From NCBI RefSeq assembly GCF_000503055.1, contig NZ_AYVY01000019.1:101925-165924 (forward strand): DNA of 64,000 bases, in the 5' to 3' direction. Origin of the DNA: Mesorhizobium sp. LSHC420B00. GTDB taxonomy: Bacteria > Pseudomonadota > Alphaproteobacteria > Rhizobiales > Rhizobiaceae. Position numbers and translations under genes: made by a program. Positions 51,105 through 59,740 of the stretch are shown here, one piece after another (position 1 is the first letter of the stretch; the number at the start of each line of letters is the position of its first letter). The notes beneath the pieces were generated by a model. The model saw only the letters and a program-made list of their open reading frames with translations, made no database searches and was not told the origin of the DNA.

Positions 51105-52465
51105 GCCCTCCCGTTCGAGGTCAGTGCCCGATGAATGCTTTCCGCCGCGTCGCGGCCTTGCGCGACGGCCGAGACGGTCAGGTCGTCGCCGCCAAAGATG
51201 CAGTCGCCGCCGGCCCAGACGTTTGGCAGCGAGGTGCGGCCTTCGGCGTCGACCTTGATGCGGCCGGCTTCCAGGTCAAGCAAAGCCCCGCTGCCGTTGA
51301 GCGCAGCCGGGACAAAACTCTGGCCGATCGCCTTGAACACCTGGTCGGCGGTCAGTGTCAGCCGCTCGCCGGTGCCGACGAGCCGGTCGCCGTCCATCGC
51401 GGTGTATTCGAGCTCGATCGCCGACACCTTGCCGCCATCGGCAATGACCCGCTTCGGCTGCAGCCAGTGCCGGATGATGACGCCGTTGGCAGCGGCCAGG
51501 TCCTGCTCGAATTCGGAGGCGTTCATGTGCTCCGGGCCGCGCCGGTAGCAGATCGTCACCTCTTCGGCCCCGAGCAGCTTCGATTGCACCGCCGCGTCGA
51601 TCGCCGTCATGCCGCCGCCGATGACGACAACACGCCGGCCGACCGGCAGGCTGGCCAGATCGCTGGCCTGGCGAAGCTCGGCAATGAACTCGACAGCATT
51701 GGTGACGCCTTGCGCCTCCTCGCCATCCGCTCGCAAGGCATTGACGCCGGCAAGCCCCATGCCGAGGAACACCGCGTCGTAATTCCGGGTCAGGTCCGAC
51801 AGCTGGTAATCACGGCCGAGCGCCTTGCCGTTCTGGATGTCGATCCCACCGATCGACGTGACATAGTCGACCTCGGCCTGGGCGAAATTGTCCACGCTTT
51901 TATACGCGGCGATACCGTATTCATTAAGGCCGCCGGCCTTCGGGCGGGCTTCCAGAATGGTCACTTCGTGGCCGTAGCGGGCGAGCCGATGCGCGGCCGC
52001 AAGCCCGGCCGGTCCGGCGCCGACCACGGCGACCGTCTTGCCGGTCGGTTCGGGGCGCTTGTAGAACTGCTTGTTTTCGGCCATGGCGACATCGGTGGCG
52101 TAGCGCTGCAGGCGACCGATCTGCACCGGCTTGCCTTCGGCCACCTCGCGCACGCAGACTTCTTCGCACAGCGTCTCGGTCGGGCAGACGCGGGCGCACA
52201 TGCCGCCCAAGATGTTCTGGTCGAAAATCGTCTTGGCTGAGCCGATCGGATTGCCCGTCGAAATCTGGCGGATGAACAGCGGGATGTCGATCGAGGTCGG
52301 GCATGCATTCATGCACGGCGCGTCATAGCAGAAGTAGCAGCGGTCGGACTCGACCAGCGCCTCGTGGTGATCGAGCGGCGGATGCAGGTCGGCGAAATTA
52401 TCGGCGTATTGTTCCGGCGAAAGCCGCCCGCCGGCAATGCCTTGCTTGAACTGGCCTTCTGGCAT
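51101..52465 (-). CDS. preT: NAD-dependent dihydropyrimidine dehydrogenase, flavin subunit
   Basis: 454 residues. N-terminal Fe-S domain with CYFCYDAPCMNACPTSIDIP and CARVCPTETLCEEVCV, then FAD site VAVVGAGPAGLAAAHRLARYG, NAD site VVVIGGGMTAIDAAVQS, and C-terminal VWAGGDCIFGGDDLTVSAVAQG. It feeds electrons from NAD(P)H to PreA. First gene of the operon; a RutR-like half-strong palindrome lies about 50 bp upstream. Confidence 0.96.
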   Translation of the reverse strand: MPEGQFKQGIAGGRLSPEQYADNFADLHPPLDHHEALVESDRCYFCYDAPCMNACPTSIDIPLFIRQISTGNPIGSAKTIFDQNILGGMCARVCPTETLCEEVCVREVAEGKPVQIGRLQRYATDVAMAENKQFYKRPEPTGKTVAVVGAGPAGLAAAHRLARYGHEVTILEARPKAGGLNEYGIAAYKSVDNFAQAEVDYVTSIGGIDIQNGKALGRDYQLSDLTRNYDAVFLGMGLAGVNALRADGEEAQGVTNAVEFIAELRQASDLASLPVGRRVVVIGGGMTAIDAAVQSKLLGAEEVTICYRRGPEHMNASEFEQDLAAANGVIIRHWLQPKRVIADGGKVSAIELEYTAMDGDRLVGTGERLTLTADQVFKAIGQSFVPAALNGSGALLDLEAGRIKVDAEGRTSLPNVWAGGDCIFGGDDLTVSAVAQGRDAAESIHRALTSNGRA

Positions 52466-52515
52466 CGTCAGTTCCCCATGTTCTTGTTTTGGGGAAGGCT
52501 AGCACGTTTTGTTTT

Positions 52516-52531
52516 TTTATCAATTGGTCAA
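52516..52531. promoter_or_regulatory. RutR-type operator upstream of preT
   Basis: TTTATCAATTGGTCAA: right half TGGTCAA is a perfect RutR half-site, left half matches TTGACCA at five of seven positions. It is 51 bp upstream of the preT start in an AT-rich promoter-like stretch. Together with the box at 44876 it ties both operons to RutR. Confidence 0.7.
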
Positions 52532-52877
52532 TTTTCGGCGCAAGCGACTGAAAAGCTTCAACAAACATGACTGCAATAATCATGTTTTTCCAAACGGCCA
52601 TATACGTCACGAAGCAGGTACGGAACCGCATTCAGGAGCGTTGCCATGGATCAACCTGATCTCGTCGCACAGCGCGACAAGTTCGGAAGTGAGCGACATC
52701 CGGCGCATGGATCAACAACCCCTCGTTGACTGCAAGCAAAGTCGAAAACCACAGGGCGCGCAACCCGGTAACATTTCCGGTTTGCCGTCATCTTTTTTGG
52801 TTGGCTGTCGGATTTTCGTCGTGAAGATCGTCCTAGAATGGATCGCGCATGATCGAAAAACCGCAAGGAGCAGGACA
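52532..52877. other. 346-bp intergenic region, mostly without recognised content
   Basis: Between the preT promoter box and the VOC gene. A short frame at about 52646 (MDQPDLVAQRDKFGSERHPA) starts CATGGATCAAC, and the same 11-mer recurs near 52706. CAACCCGG...CCGGTTTG followed by TCATCTTTTTT (about 52765-52797) could be a weak terminator. No gene supported. Confidence 0.4.
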
Positions 52878-53654
52878 ATGCCACAGTCCCCCATGCCCTT
52901 CTTCTGGTACGAGCTGATGACCACCGATCTCGACGCCGCCGAGGCGTTCTACACCGCCGTGGTAGGCTGGCGGGGGCAGCCTTTCGACGGGGCGCCGGGC
53001 ATGCCGCGCTATATCGTCATGAATGTCGGCGAGCGCGGCGTCGGCGGGCTGATGACGCTGCCCGATGACGCGCGCAAGATGGGAATGCCGCCGGCCTGGA
53101 TCGGTTATATCCTCACCAGGGATGTCGATGCCGCAACGGCCTCCCTCAAGAAGGCTGGTGGCGCGGTTCACCGCGAGCCAGACGACATTCCGGGCGTTGG
53201 CCGCTTCGCCGTCGTTGCCGATCCGCAAGGCGCGATGTTCAACTTCCTGCAGCCCAGCGGTCCCGACCAGCCGCCGCTACCATTGGCGACACCCGGCAAC
53301 ATCGGCTGGCATGAGCTCTACACATCAGACTGGAAGGCGGCGTCCGATTTCTATTCCAGTCAGTTCGGCTGGGAGAAGGGCGACGCCATGGATATGGGTC
53401 CGATGGGCGTCTACCAGCTTTTCGCCTTCGGCGGCGAGCCCGTTGGCGGCATAATGAACAAGCCCGAGCAGATCCCGATGCCGGTCTGGCAGTTCTATTT
53501 CAACGTGCCCGGCATCGACGCGGCAGCCAAGCGCGTCACCGACAATGGCGGCAAGATCCTGATGGGTCCGATGGAGGTCCCCGGCGGCAGCTGGATCGTG
53601 CAGTGCACAGACCCGCAAGGCGCCCATTTCGCGCTAATGGCACCGGTGCGGTAG
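52878..53654 (+). CDS. two-domain VOC (glyoxalase-fold) protein
   Basis: 258 residues from an ATG behind AAGGAG; an upstream frame to 52509 is non-coding. Two VOC domains: FFWYELMTTDLDAAEAFYTA to about 120 and IGWHELYTSDWKAASDFYSS to the end. His/Glu positions of metal-binding VOC enzymes are partly replaced. The family includes CFP-30B-like hydroxylases and antibiotic-binding proteins. Function open. Confidence 0.9.
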   Translation: MPQSPMPFFWYELMTTDLDAAEAFYTAVVGWRGQPFDGAPGMPRYIVMNVGERGVGGLMTLPDDARKMGMPPAWIGYILTRDVDAATASLKKAGGAVHREPDDIPGVGRFAVVADPQGAMFNFLQPSGPDQPPLPLATPGNIGWHELYTSDWKAASDFYSSQFGWEKGDAMDMGPMGVYQLFAFGGEPVGGIMNKPEQIPMPVWQFYFNVPGIDAAAKRVTDNGGKILMGPMEVPGGSWIVQCTDPQGAHFALMAPVR

Positions 53655-53696
53655 CAACGTCGCGTCGCGATTGGCGAAACCGGCAGCAAAAACCGA

Positions 53697-53755
53697 TCTC
53701 CCCCCTCGTGGGGGAGATGTCCGGCAGGACAGAGAGGGGCGCTGTCCCTCCAACC
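53697..53755 (+). repeat. rhizobial intergenic palindromic repeat
   Basis: TCTCCCCCCTCGTGGGGGAGA hairpin, then TGTCCGGCAGGACA hairpin, then GAGAGGGGCGCTGTCCCTCC. It is a mosaic of short palindromes of the sort scattered between genes in Mesorhizobium and relatives, distinct from the pair around DUF559. Confidence 0.75.
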
Positions 53756-53771
53756 TTACGCTCTTTGAGAA

Positions 53772-54260
53772 CTATTCCGGCGTCAGCACGGAAACTTTGA
53801 GATCGGGCTTCTTGGCGCCGCTGAGCTGGATGGTCGCCGGGCCGGCGGCTAGCTTGAAGCGCACGCTCTTGCGGATCCCCGGACAGGTTTTTATACCACT
53901 GAAAGCCGCCGACTTCACGGCTTTACCGTCCTGAACGACATCGATCCAAGCCTCATCAGACAGGCTGATCTGGAGCTCTCCCTCCGGGGGCACGGCCACG
54001 CTCGCCATCGCGCCGAATGTACCGGCTGCCGGCGCGCGTTCCGGCGGAACGGTGAAGCTGATCGTGCCGACCGGCGCCAACGCCACATCTGCAGCCTCGC
54101 CGACCGAAAGGTCAGCGCCGGACTGCGCGGCGGGCGCCGCCGCAAACAGGGCCTCCTCGCGCGTCACCGGCCATTTGAAGGCAGCACAGCCGGCATCGTC
54201 GGCCGTGGCGACGCTGGTGCCTGCAAGGATGGCGAATAGGCTGACGACGACTTTTCTCAT
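53772..54260 (-). CDS. exported hypothetical protein
   Basis: 162 residues from MRKVVVSLFAILAGTSVATA (signal peptide; ATG 54278 is an alternative start). The mature protein has GCAAFKWPVTREEALFAAAP, a central PPERAPAAGTFGAMASVAVP and KTCPGIRKSVRFKLAAGPAT. Two cysteines. The CAxFKWPVxxE pattern recurs in alphaproteobacterial proteins of unknown role, from memory. No partner gene. Confidence 0.7.
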   Translation of the reverse strand: MRKVVVSLFAILAGTSVATADDAGCAAFKWPVTREEALFAAAPAAQSGADLSVGEAADVALAPVGTISFTVPPERAPAAGTFGAMASVAVPPEGELQISLSDEAWIDVVQDGKAVKSAAFSGIKTCPGIRKSVRFKLAAGPATIQLSGAKKPDLKVSVLTPE

Positions 54261-54459
54261 GGCAAACGGAACCCACATGGTTTGGAGTGTCTGGATATCA
54301 CTACAACTATAGCATTTAAAATACAACCCTGGAGAGAAAAATATTAAAAGAACGAGGAACATTTCCAATCAATGATTGTGGCTGGCGGGCCATGCGAAGT
54401 GAATGGTCCCCTGTCGGGCGATGATCTATGGCCGGTTCGGGGGTAAAATGGAGTCTTAG

Positions 54460-54852
54460 ATGAAGCTTTTCGACGGTCTTGTCAGATATCAGCTGCAGGC
54501 TCTGGCCGCATTGCGCTTCGTGACGGCACTGCAATTCATCGAACATGGTACGCAAAAGCTGTTCAATTTCCCCGTCGGCGACCATGCCGGCGCCCTGAGC
54601 GGGCTATCGCTGACCGCGGCCATCCTGGAATTCGCCGGTGGCATCCTGCTGGTATTGGGGCTTTTCACTAGGCCGGTGGCATTCCTTCTCAGCGGTGAGA
54701 TGGCGATCGCCTATTTCATGGCGCACATGCCGCGCGACTTCTTCCCGGTCAACAATGGTGGCGATGCGGCAATATCGTTCTGCTTCATCTTCCTCTATCT
54801 GGTATTCGCCGGCGCCGGCGCATTGGCGCTGGATAACCGCCGCAGCGCCTGA
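54460..54852 (+). CDS. DoxX-family membrane protein
   Basis: 130 residues, GGAG before the ATG. Four helices with the DoxX pattern LRFVTALQFIEHGTQKLFNF, AAILEFAGGILLVLGLFTRP, AFLLSGEMAIAYFMAHMPRD, NGGDAAISFCFIFLYLVFAG. Longer and closer to the classical DoxX consensus (EHGxQKL...NGGExAxLF) than the one at 48254. Convergent with the flavoprotein gene, five bases apart. Confidence 0.92.
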   Translation: MKLFDGLVRYQLQALAALRFVTALQFIEHGTQKLFNFPVGDHAGALSGLSLTAAILEFAGGILLVLGLFTRPVAFLLSGEMAIAYFMAHMPRDFFPVNNGGDAAISFCFIFLYLVFAGAGALALDNRRSA

Positions 54853-54856
54853 AACC

Positions 54857-57298
54857 TCACCCACGCATCCGCTCGAAGTTCGCGTCGAACAGTGGGACCG
54901 GCTGCATGCGCGCAACATGGCGTTTGCCCAGAAGCTCGATCTCAAAACCGTCGACTTCGTCGGCAATCTCTTTCGGCACATAGCCGATAGCGACGGATTT
55001 TTTCGAATGATGCGCATAGCCGCCCGACGTGACCCAGCCGCGCACGGCGCCGCCATGCCAGATTGGTTCGTCGCCGATGACGTCGGCATCGACAGCATCG
55101 ACGACAAAGGCCCGCAGCCGCAGTCTGCCGCCTTGCTTGCGCTCTGCCAGCGCCGCCTGCTTGCCGATGAAATCGGCCTCCTTGGCATAGGCGACGAAGC
55201 GATCGAGGCCGGCCTCCAGCGGCCCATAGATCGGCCGGTATTCGCGCGCCCATGAGCCGTAATTCTTTTCCAGCCGCAATGCGTTGAGCGCTCGCGAGCC
55301 GAACAGGCCGATGCCGAATTCTTCGCCCGCCGCCATCAGCGCCTGATAGGCGGCGCGCTGATATTCCGGCGCCACCCAGATCTCGTAGCCGAGATCGCCG
55401 GTGTAGCTGACACGCCCGACCAGACACGGCGCCATGCCGATGTCCATCTTGCTGATGGCCATGAACGGAAAGGCCGTATTCGACACATCAGATCGTGTGA
55501 CCTTTTCAAGAAGGTTCCGCGTGCTCGGCCCGGCGATCGATAAGCCGGTGAGTTTTGCTCCCAGCGCTTCGATACTGACCGAGCCGTCCTTCGGCAGATG
55601 CGCTTCGAACCAGCGCATATGGTACTGCTCGGCGACGCCGGAGCCGGCCAGGAACCAGCCGTCCCTTTCCGAATTTGGGCTGCTGAGATTGGCTAGCGTG
55701 AAATCGCCAATCAGCCTGCCGTCTTCCTTCAGCATCGGCGCCAGCGTCATGCGGCCGGGCCTTGGCAGCTTGCAGGCAAGCAGGCGGTCGAGCCAGGCTG
55801 CAGCGCCCTCGCCCGTCACCTTGTATTTGGCGAAGCTCGAAATCTCCGACAGGCCAACGCCTTCTCGAACGGTCTTGACCTCATTTGCGACATGCTCGAA
55901 ATCGCTCGAGCGCCGCCACGAGAACTCGTCCCTCACGCCTTCCGGCGCATACCATAGCGGCACTTCCAGCCCATAGGCGACGCCCCATTGCGCGCCTTTG
56001 GCCGACAGGAGATCATAGACCGGTGTGGTCTTGAGCGGCCGTCCAGCGGGCAGTTCCTCGTTGGGGAAGCGGATCGAAAACCGCCGCGAATAGTTTTCGC
56101 GCACCTTGGCGTTGGTATAGGCCATCGTCGCCCAGTCGCCGTAGCGCGACACATCCATCGCCCAGATGTCGGCGCCGGGATCGCCCTCGATCATCCAGTT
56201 CGACAGCGCCAGCCCGACGCCGCCCCCCTGTGAGAACCCGGCCATGACACCACAGGCCACCCAGAACCCCGGCAGGCCGCGCACCGGCCCGACCAGCGGA
56301 TTGCCGTCCGGCGCGAAGGTGAAGGGCCCGTTGATGATCTGCTTGATACCGGTGTTCTGGAAGGCCGGGAAATGCCGGAAGCCGACCTCCAGCGATGGCG
56401 CGATGCGGTCGATGTCGGGCTCGAGCAACTCGTGGCCGAAGTTCCACGGCGTCTGGAACTCGGACCATGGCTTGTTGGCCTTTTCGTAAGTACCCATCAG
56501 CATGCCGCCGCGCTCCTGACGCAGATAGAGCTCGCCATCAAAGTCGACTGCATGGATGATTTCCGTGCCGGTCTTCTGGTTCCAGGCGGCGACTTCCGGC
56601 ATGTCCTCGGTGATCAGGTACATGTGCTCCATCGCCAGCACCGGCAGCTCCAGCCCGACCATGCGGCCGACCTCGCGCGCCCACAGGCCGCCGGCGTTGA
56701 CGACATGCTCGGCCACCACCTCGCCCTTGTTGGTAATGACGCGCCACAGCCCGTCGGCGCGCCGCACGATGTCCTCGACCTTGGTGAAGCGCTCAACCTC
56801 GGCCCCAAGCTTCCTCGCGGCCTTGGCGTAGGCGTGGGTAACGCCGGATGGATCGAGATGGCCATCCTCGTTGTTGCGGACGGCACCGACGAACTGCTTG
56901 GGATCGAGCAGAGGCATCAGTTCGGCGGCTTCGGCCGGCGATATCTCCTCGAGCTCGATGCCGAGATAGCGGCCCTTGGCGACAACGCCGCGCAGCCAGT
57001 CGAGCCGCGCCTCGGTCGCCGCCAGCAGCACACCGCCGGTCAGATGCACGTCGGTCGCCTGGCCGGACAGTTCCTCAATCTCCTTGTAAAGCGAGATCGT
57101 GTATTTCTGCAGCTTGGCGACATTGGGATCGCCGTTGATCGTGTGCATGCCGCCGGCCGCGTGCCAGGTCGAGCCGGAGGTCAATTCATCGCGCTCCAGG
57201 AGCACGATGTCGGTCCAGCCGTGCCGGGCCAGATGGAACAGCACGGAGCACCCGACGACGCCACCGCCAATAACCACGACCTTTGCATGTGATTTCAT
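54857..57298 (-). CDS. FAD-dependent dimethylglycine/sarcosine dehydrogenase-like protein
   Basis: 813 residues. N-terminal DAO domain: VVVIGGGVVGCSVLFHLARH, ERDELTSGSTWHAAGGMH (His of the flavin site), NAGGLWAREVGRMVGLELPV. An FAO linker domain and a C-terminal GcvT/aminomethyltransferase-like domain (MLKEDGRLIGDFTLANLSSP, GRVSYTGDLGYEIWVAPEY, LRLEKNYGSWAREYRPIYGP) follow. It demethylates an N-methylated amine and passes the carbon to tetrahydrofolate. Directly downstream of an MttB-type gene, so a joint role in methylamine or betaine breakdown is likely. Confidence 0.9.
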   Translation of the reverse strand: MKSHAKVVVIGGGVVGCSVLFHLARHGWTDIVLLERDELTSGSTWHAAGGMHTINGDPNVAKLQKYTISLYKEIEELSGQATDVHLTGGVLLAATEARLDWLRGVVAKGRYLGIELEEISPAEAAELMPLLDPKQFVGAVRNNEDGHLDPSGVTHAYAKAARKLGAEVERFTKVEDIVRRADGLWRVITNKGEVVAEHVVNAGGLWAREVGRMVGLELPVLAMEHMYLITEDMPEVAAWNQKTGTEIIHAVDFDGELYLRQERGGMLMGTYEKANKPWSEFQTPWNFGHELLEPDIDRIAPSLEVGFRHFPAFQNTGIKQIINGPFTFAPDGNPLVGPVRGLPGFWVACGVMAGFSQGGGVGLALSNWMIEGDPGADIWAMDVSRYGDWATMAYTNAKVRENYSRRFSIRFPNEELPAGRPLKTTPVYDLLSAKGAQWGVAYGLEVPLWYAPEGVRDEFSWRRSSDFEHVANEVKTVREGVGLSEISSFAKYKVTGEGAAAWLDRLLACKLPRPGRMTLAPMLKEDGRLIGDFTLANLSSPNSERDGWFLAGSGVAEQYHMRWFEAHLPKDGSVSIEALGAKLTGLSIAGPSTRNLLEKVTRSDVSNTAFPFMAISKMDIGMAPCLVGRVSYTGDLGYEIWVAPEYQRAAYQALMAAGEEFGIGLFGSRALNALRLEKNYGSWAREYRPIYGPLEAGLDRFVAYAKEADFIGKQAALAERKQGGRLRLRAFVVDAVDADVIGDEPIWHGGAVRGWVTSGGYAHHSKKSVAIGYVPKEIADEVDGFEIELLGKRHVARMQPVPLFDANFERMRG

Positions 57299-57377
57299 GG
57301 GATTCTCGTCATTTCAAAGAGTTGGATGGGTTTCATGATTCTGGAAGAGAAGAAGATGAATCCGAGAAGAGTGGTGC

Positions 57378-58925
57378 TTAAGGCTCGCTCTGCCCGATCG
57401 CTTCCTTGCGCTTGGCTAGGTACGCCTCCAGCGCCTCGCGCCTGGAGATTTCCATCACCGGCTCGGCGTAGTCCTCCAGCGCCTTCTTCCACAGCCTGGT
57501 CGCACGCGACGTGGCGTCGAGCCCACCGGCCTCCTGCCAGGCCTCGTAGTTCTGCCAGTTGGACAGTATCGGCTGGTAGAAGGCCGTGGCGTAGCGCTCC
57601 AGCGTGTGTGGCTCGCCGAAGAAGTGGCCGCCGGTCGGAACCGCACCCAGAGCCTCGACGGCAAGCTCGGCCTCGTTGACTTCGATCGGGCGCAAAAACT
57701 CCATCATGTGCTGGATCATCTCGACGTCGATGATGAACTTTTCGAACGATGCAGTTAGTCCGCCCTCCTGCCAGCCGGCGGCGTGATAGACGAGGTTGCC
57801 GTGGCCTAGCACCGCGCCCCACAGCGCCATCAGCGTCTCATAGGCGCCTTGCGCGTCGGCGGCATTGGAGGCTGAGCCCGGTGTCGTGCGATAAGGCAGC
57901 TTGTAACGCCGCGCCAACTGTCCGGACGCGATGTTCGCCTTGGTATTTTCAGGCGTGCCGAAGGCCGGCGCGCCCGATTTCATATCGACATTGGAGGTGA
58001 AGGCGCCATACATCACCGGCGCGCCGCGACGGACGAGCTGCGTCAGCACAACGCCAAACAGCGCCTCGGCATTCTGCTGGGCGAGCGCGCCGGCAAGCGT
58101 CACCGGGCTCATCGCTCCCATCAGCGTGAACGGCGTCACCGCCACCGACTGGCCGAACTCGGCCATCGTCATCAGCCCCTCGGCCATCATCTCGTCGAAG
58201 CGGCGCGGCGAGTTGACCGAAATGATCGTGGTGACCCCGGGATCGTCGCGCATCTCGTCAAGCGTCAGTCCGCGCGCGATTGCCGTCATCTTGATGCCGT
58301 CGAGCGCCCTGCCACGGCCGATGGCCGAGACGTGAAAGCTTTTGTCCGTCAGCGTCAGATTGGCGAAATAGGTGTCGAGATGACGGGAATTCGCCGGCAA
58401 TTCCACCGGCGCGCAGACCTGGTTGCCGAGCATGTGGATGCAGTTGAAATGCTGCGCCAGGCGGACGAGATCGGAATAATCGCGCAAATTGCCGGCACGG
58501 CGGCCGCGCTCCATGTCGTGCACATTGGGCGGCCCGGCGACGAGCGTGAAGTTGATGGTATTGCCGCCGAGGTGGACGGCATGGGCGGGATTGCGCGGCG
58601 TCAGAGTGTAGCTGGACTGTGTCGTCTTCAGCGCTTCCTCGATCATGCCGCGATCGATGCGGACGTTCATCGAGGCATGATCGACCTTGGCCCCGGCCTT
58701 CTCGAACAGCGACAGCGCCCGCGGGCTCATCACCTCGATGCCGAAATTCTCCAGGATATGCATAGAGGCTTCATGGATCGCCTCGATCTGGTCGGCCGAG
58801 AGCATCGCCATCGGCGGATAAGGGTTTGTCACCCGCCTGAGCGGCAGTTGCGGGATGGCGGTCGGTCCCCTGTTGCTCGTTCGCTCGGCGCCGCGCTTGC
58901 GTCTTGGTTCGCTCATGCGGCGCAT
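57378..58925 (-). CDS. MttB-family methyltransferase, non-pyrrolysine
   Basis: 515 residues from ATG 58925 (58916 also possible). Trimethylamine methyltransferase family: VTNPYPPMAMLSADQIEAIH, TLTPRNPAHAVHLGGNTINF, YGAFTSNVDMKSGAPAFGTPE, GAVPTGGHFFGEPHTLERYA. The reading frame is continuous, with no in-frame TAG for pyrrolysine, which places it with the glycine-betaine-type MttB homologues. Such enzymes need a corrinoid protein; none is in the window. Adjacent to the dimethylglycine-dehydrogenase-like gene. Confidence 0.9.
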   Translation of the reverse strand: MRRMSEPRRKRGAERTSNRGPTAIPQLPLRRVTNPYPPMAMLSADQIEAIHEASMHILENFGIEVMSPRALSLFEKAGAKVDHASMNVRIDRGMIEEALKTTQSSYTLTPRNPAHAVHLGGNTINFTLVAGPPNVHDMERGRRAGNLRDYSDLVRLAQHFNCIHMLGNQVCAPVELPANSRHLDTYFANLTLTDKSFHVSAIGRGRALDGIKMTAIARGLTLDEMRDDPGVTTIISVNSPRRFDEMMAEGLMTMAEFGQSVAVTPFTLMGAMSPVTLAGALAQQNAEALFGVVLTQLVRRGAPVMYGAFTSNVDMKSGAPAFGTPENTKANIASGQLARRYKLPYRTTPGSASNAADAQGAYETLMALWGAVLGHGNLVYHAAGWQEGGLTASFEKFIIDVEMIQHMMEFLRPIEVNEAELAVEALGAVPTGGHFFGEPHTLERYATAFYQPILSNWQNYEAWQEAGGLDATSRATRLWKKALEDYAEPVMEISRREALEAYLAKRKEAIGQSEP

Positions 58926-59134
58926 CAAAGCGCCGGCACGAGGATCGAGCTGTCAAGAATCCGCCACCTGCGGGCGTGATTTTAGCCAAGGCGCCATTCC
59001 GGGAATTGCATATCGGTAAAAGCGACAACAAACGTCGGAATCTTCATACTTCCTCAGCGCCTGCCAAAGCGGCCGACGAGCCGTTAAGGAACGCCGCAAG
59101 ATTCCTTTTATGTTTTCGGCCTAATGCTCTTCCA

Positions 59135-59725
59135 ATGCGTAGGTCGAGTTTTAGTAAAATTGTAGCGATTGCCGTGCCGCTGACGCTTTCGGCATGCGCG
59201 ACGCCGCCGAACCACATCAACGATGTCTGCGCCGTTTTCGACCAGAACGATGGCTGGTTCGACAACTGGCAGGCGGCGGCACAGCGCGCCGAGCAGAAAT
59301 ATGGGGTGCCGGTCCCCGTGCTGATGGCGACGGTGCGCAAGGAATCCGGCTTCAAGAGCAACGCCAGGCCGCCGCGCACCAAGCTGCTGGGCTTCATTCC
59401 CTGGAAACATATCTCCAGTGCCACCGGCTTCTCGCAGGCGCTCGACGGCACCTGGGCGCAATACCAGAACGAGACCGGCAGTTGGGCGGCGCGCCGCACC
59501 AGGTTTGCCGATGCCGTCGATTTTGTCGGCTGGTATCATTCCAAGACCGCCGACACGCTCGGCGTCGCCCGCAACGACACCTACAATCTATATCTCGCCT
59601 ACTATCTCGGCTGGAATGCCTATAAGCGCGGCAATCGCGGCGACGCCGAGGTGCAGCGCTATGCGCACGCCACCGAACAGATGGCGCAGGACTACGCCGC
59701 GCAGCTACGGCAATGCGCGCGCTAG
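59135..59725 (+). CDS. lipoprotein with lytic transglycosylase (SLT) domain
   Basis: 196 residues from MRRSSFSKIVAIAVPLTLSA, with lipobox LSAC so it is a lipoprotein. The SLT-like domain has the catalytic Glu in ATVRKESGFKSNARPPRTKL, then GFSQALDGTWAQYQNETG and YNLYLAYYLGWNAYKRG, as in soluble lytic transglycosylases. It would cleave peptidoglycan glycan strands, anchored in the outer membrane. Convergent with the ABC ATPase gene. A longer frame upstream of 59135 lacks a start context. Confidence 0.9.
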   Translation: MRRSSFSKIVAIAVPLTLSACATPPNHINDVCAVFDQNDGWFDNWQAAAQRAEQKYGVPVPVLMATVRKESGFKSNARPPRTKLLGFIPWKHISSATGFSQALDGTWAQYQNETGSWAARRTRFADAVDFVGWYHSKTADTLGVARNDTYNLYLAYYLGWNAYKRGNRGDAEVQRYAHATEQMAQDYAAQLRQCAR

Positions 59726-59740
59726 CACATCAGCGGCATT

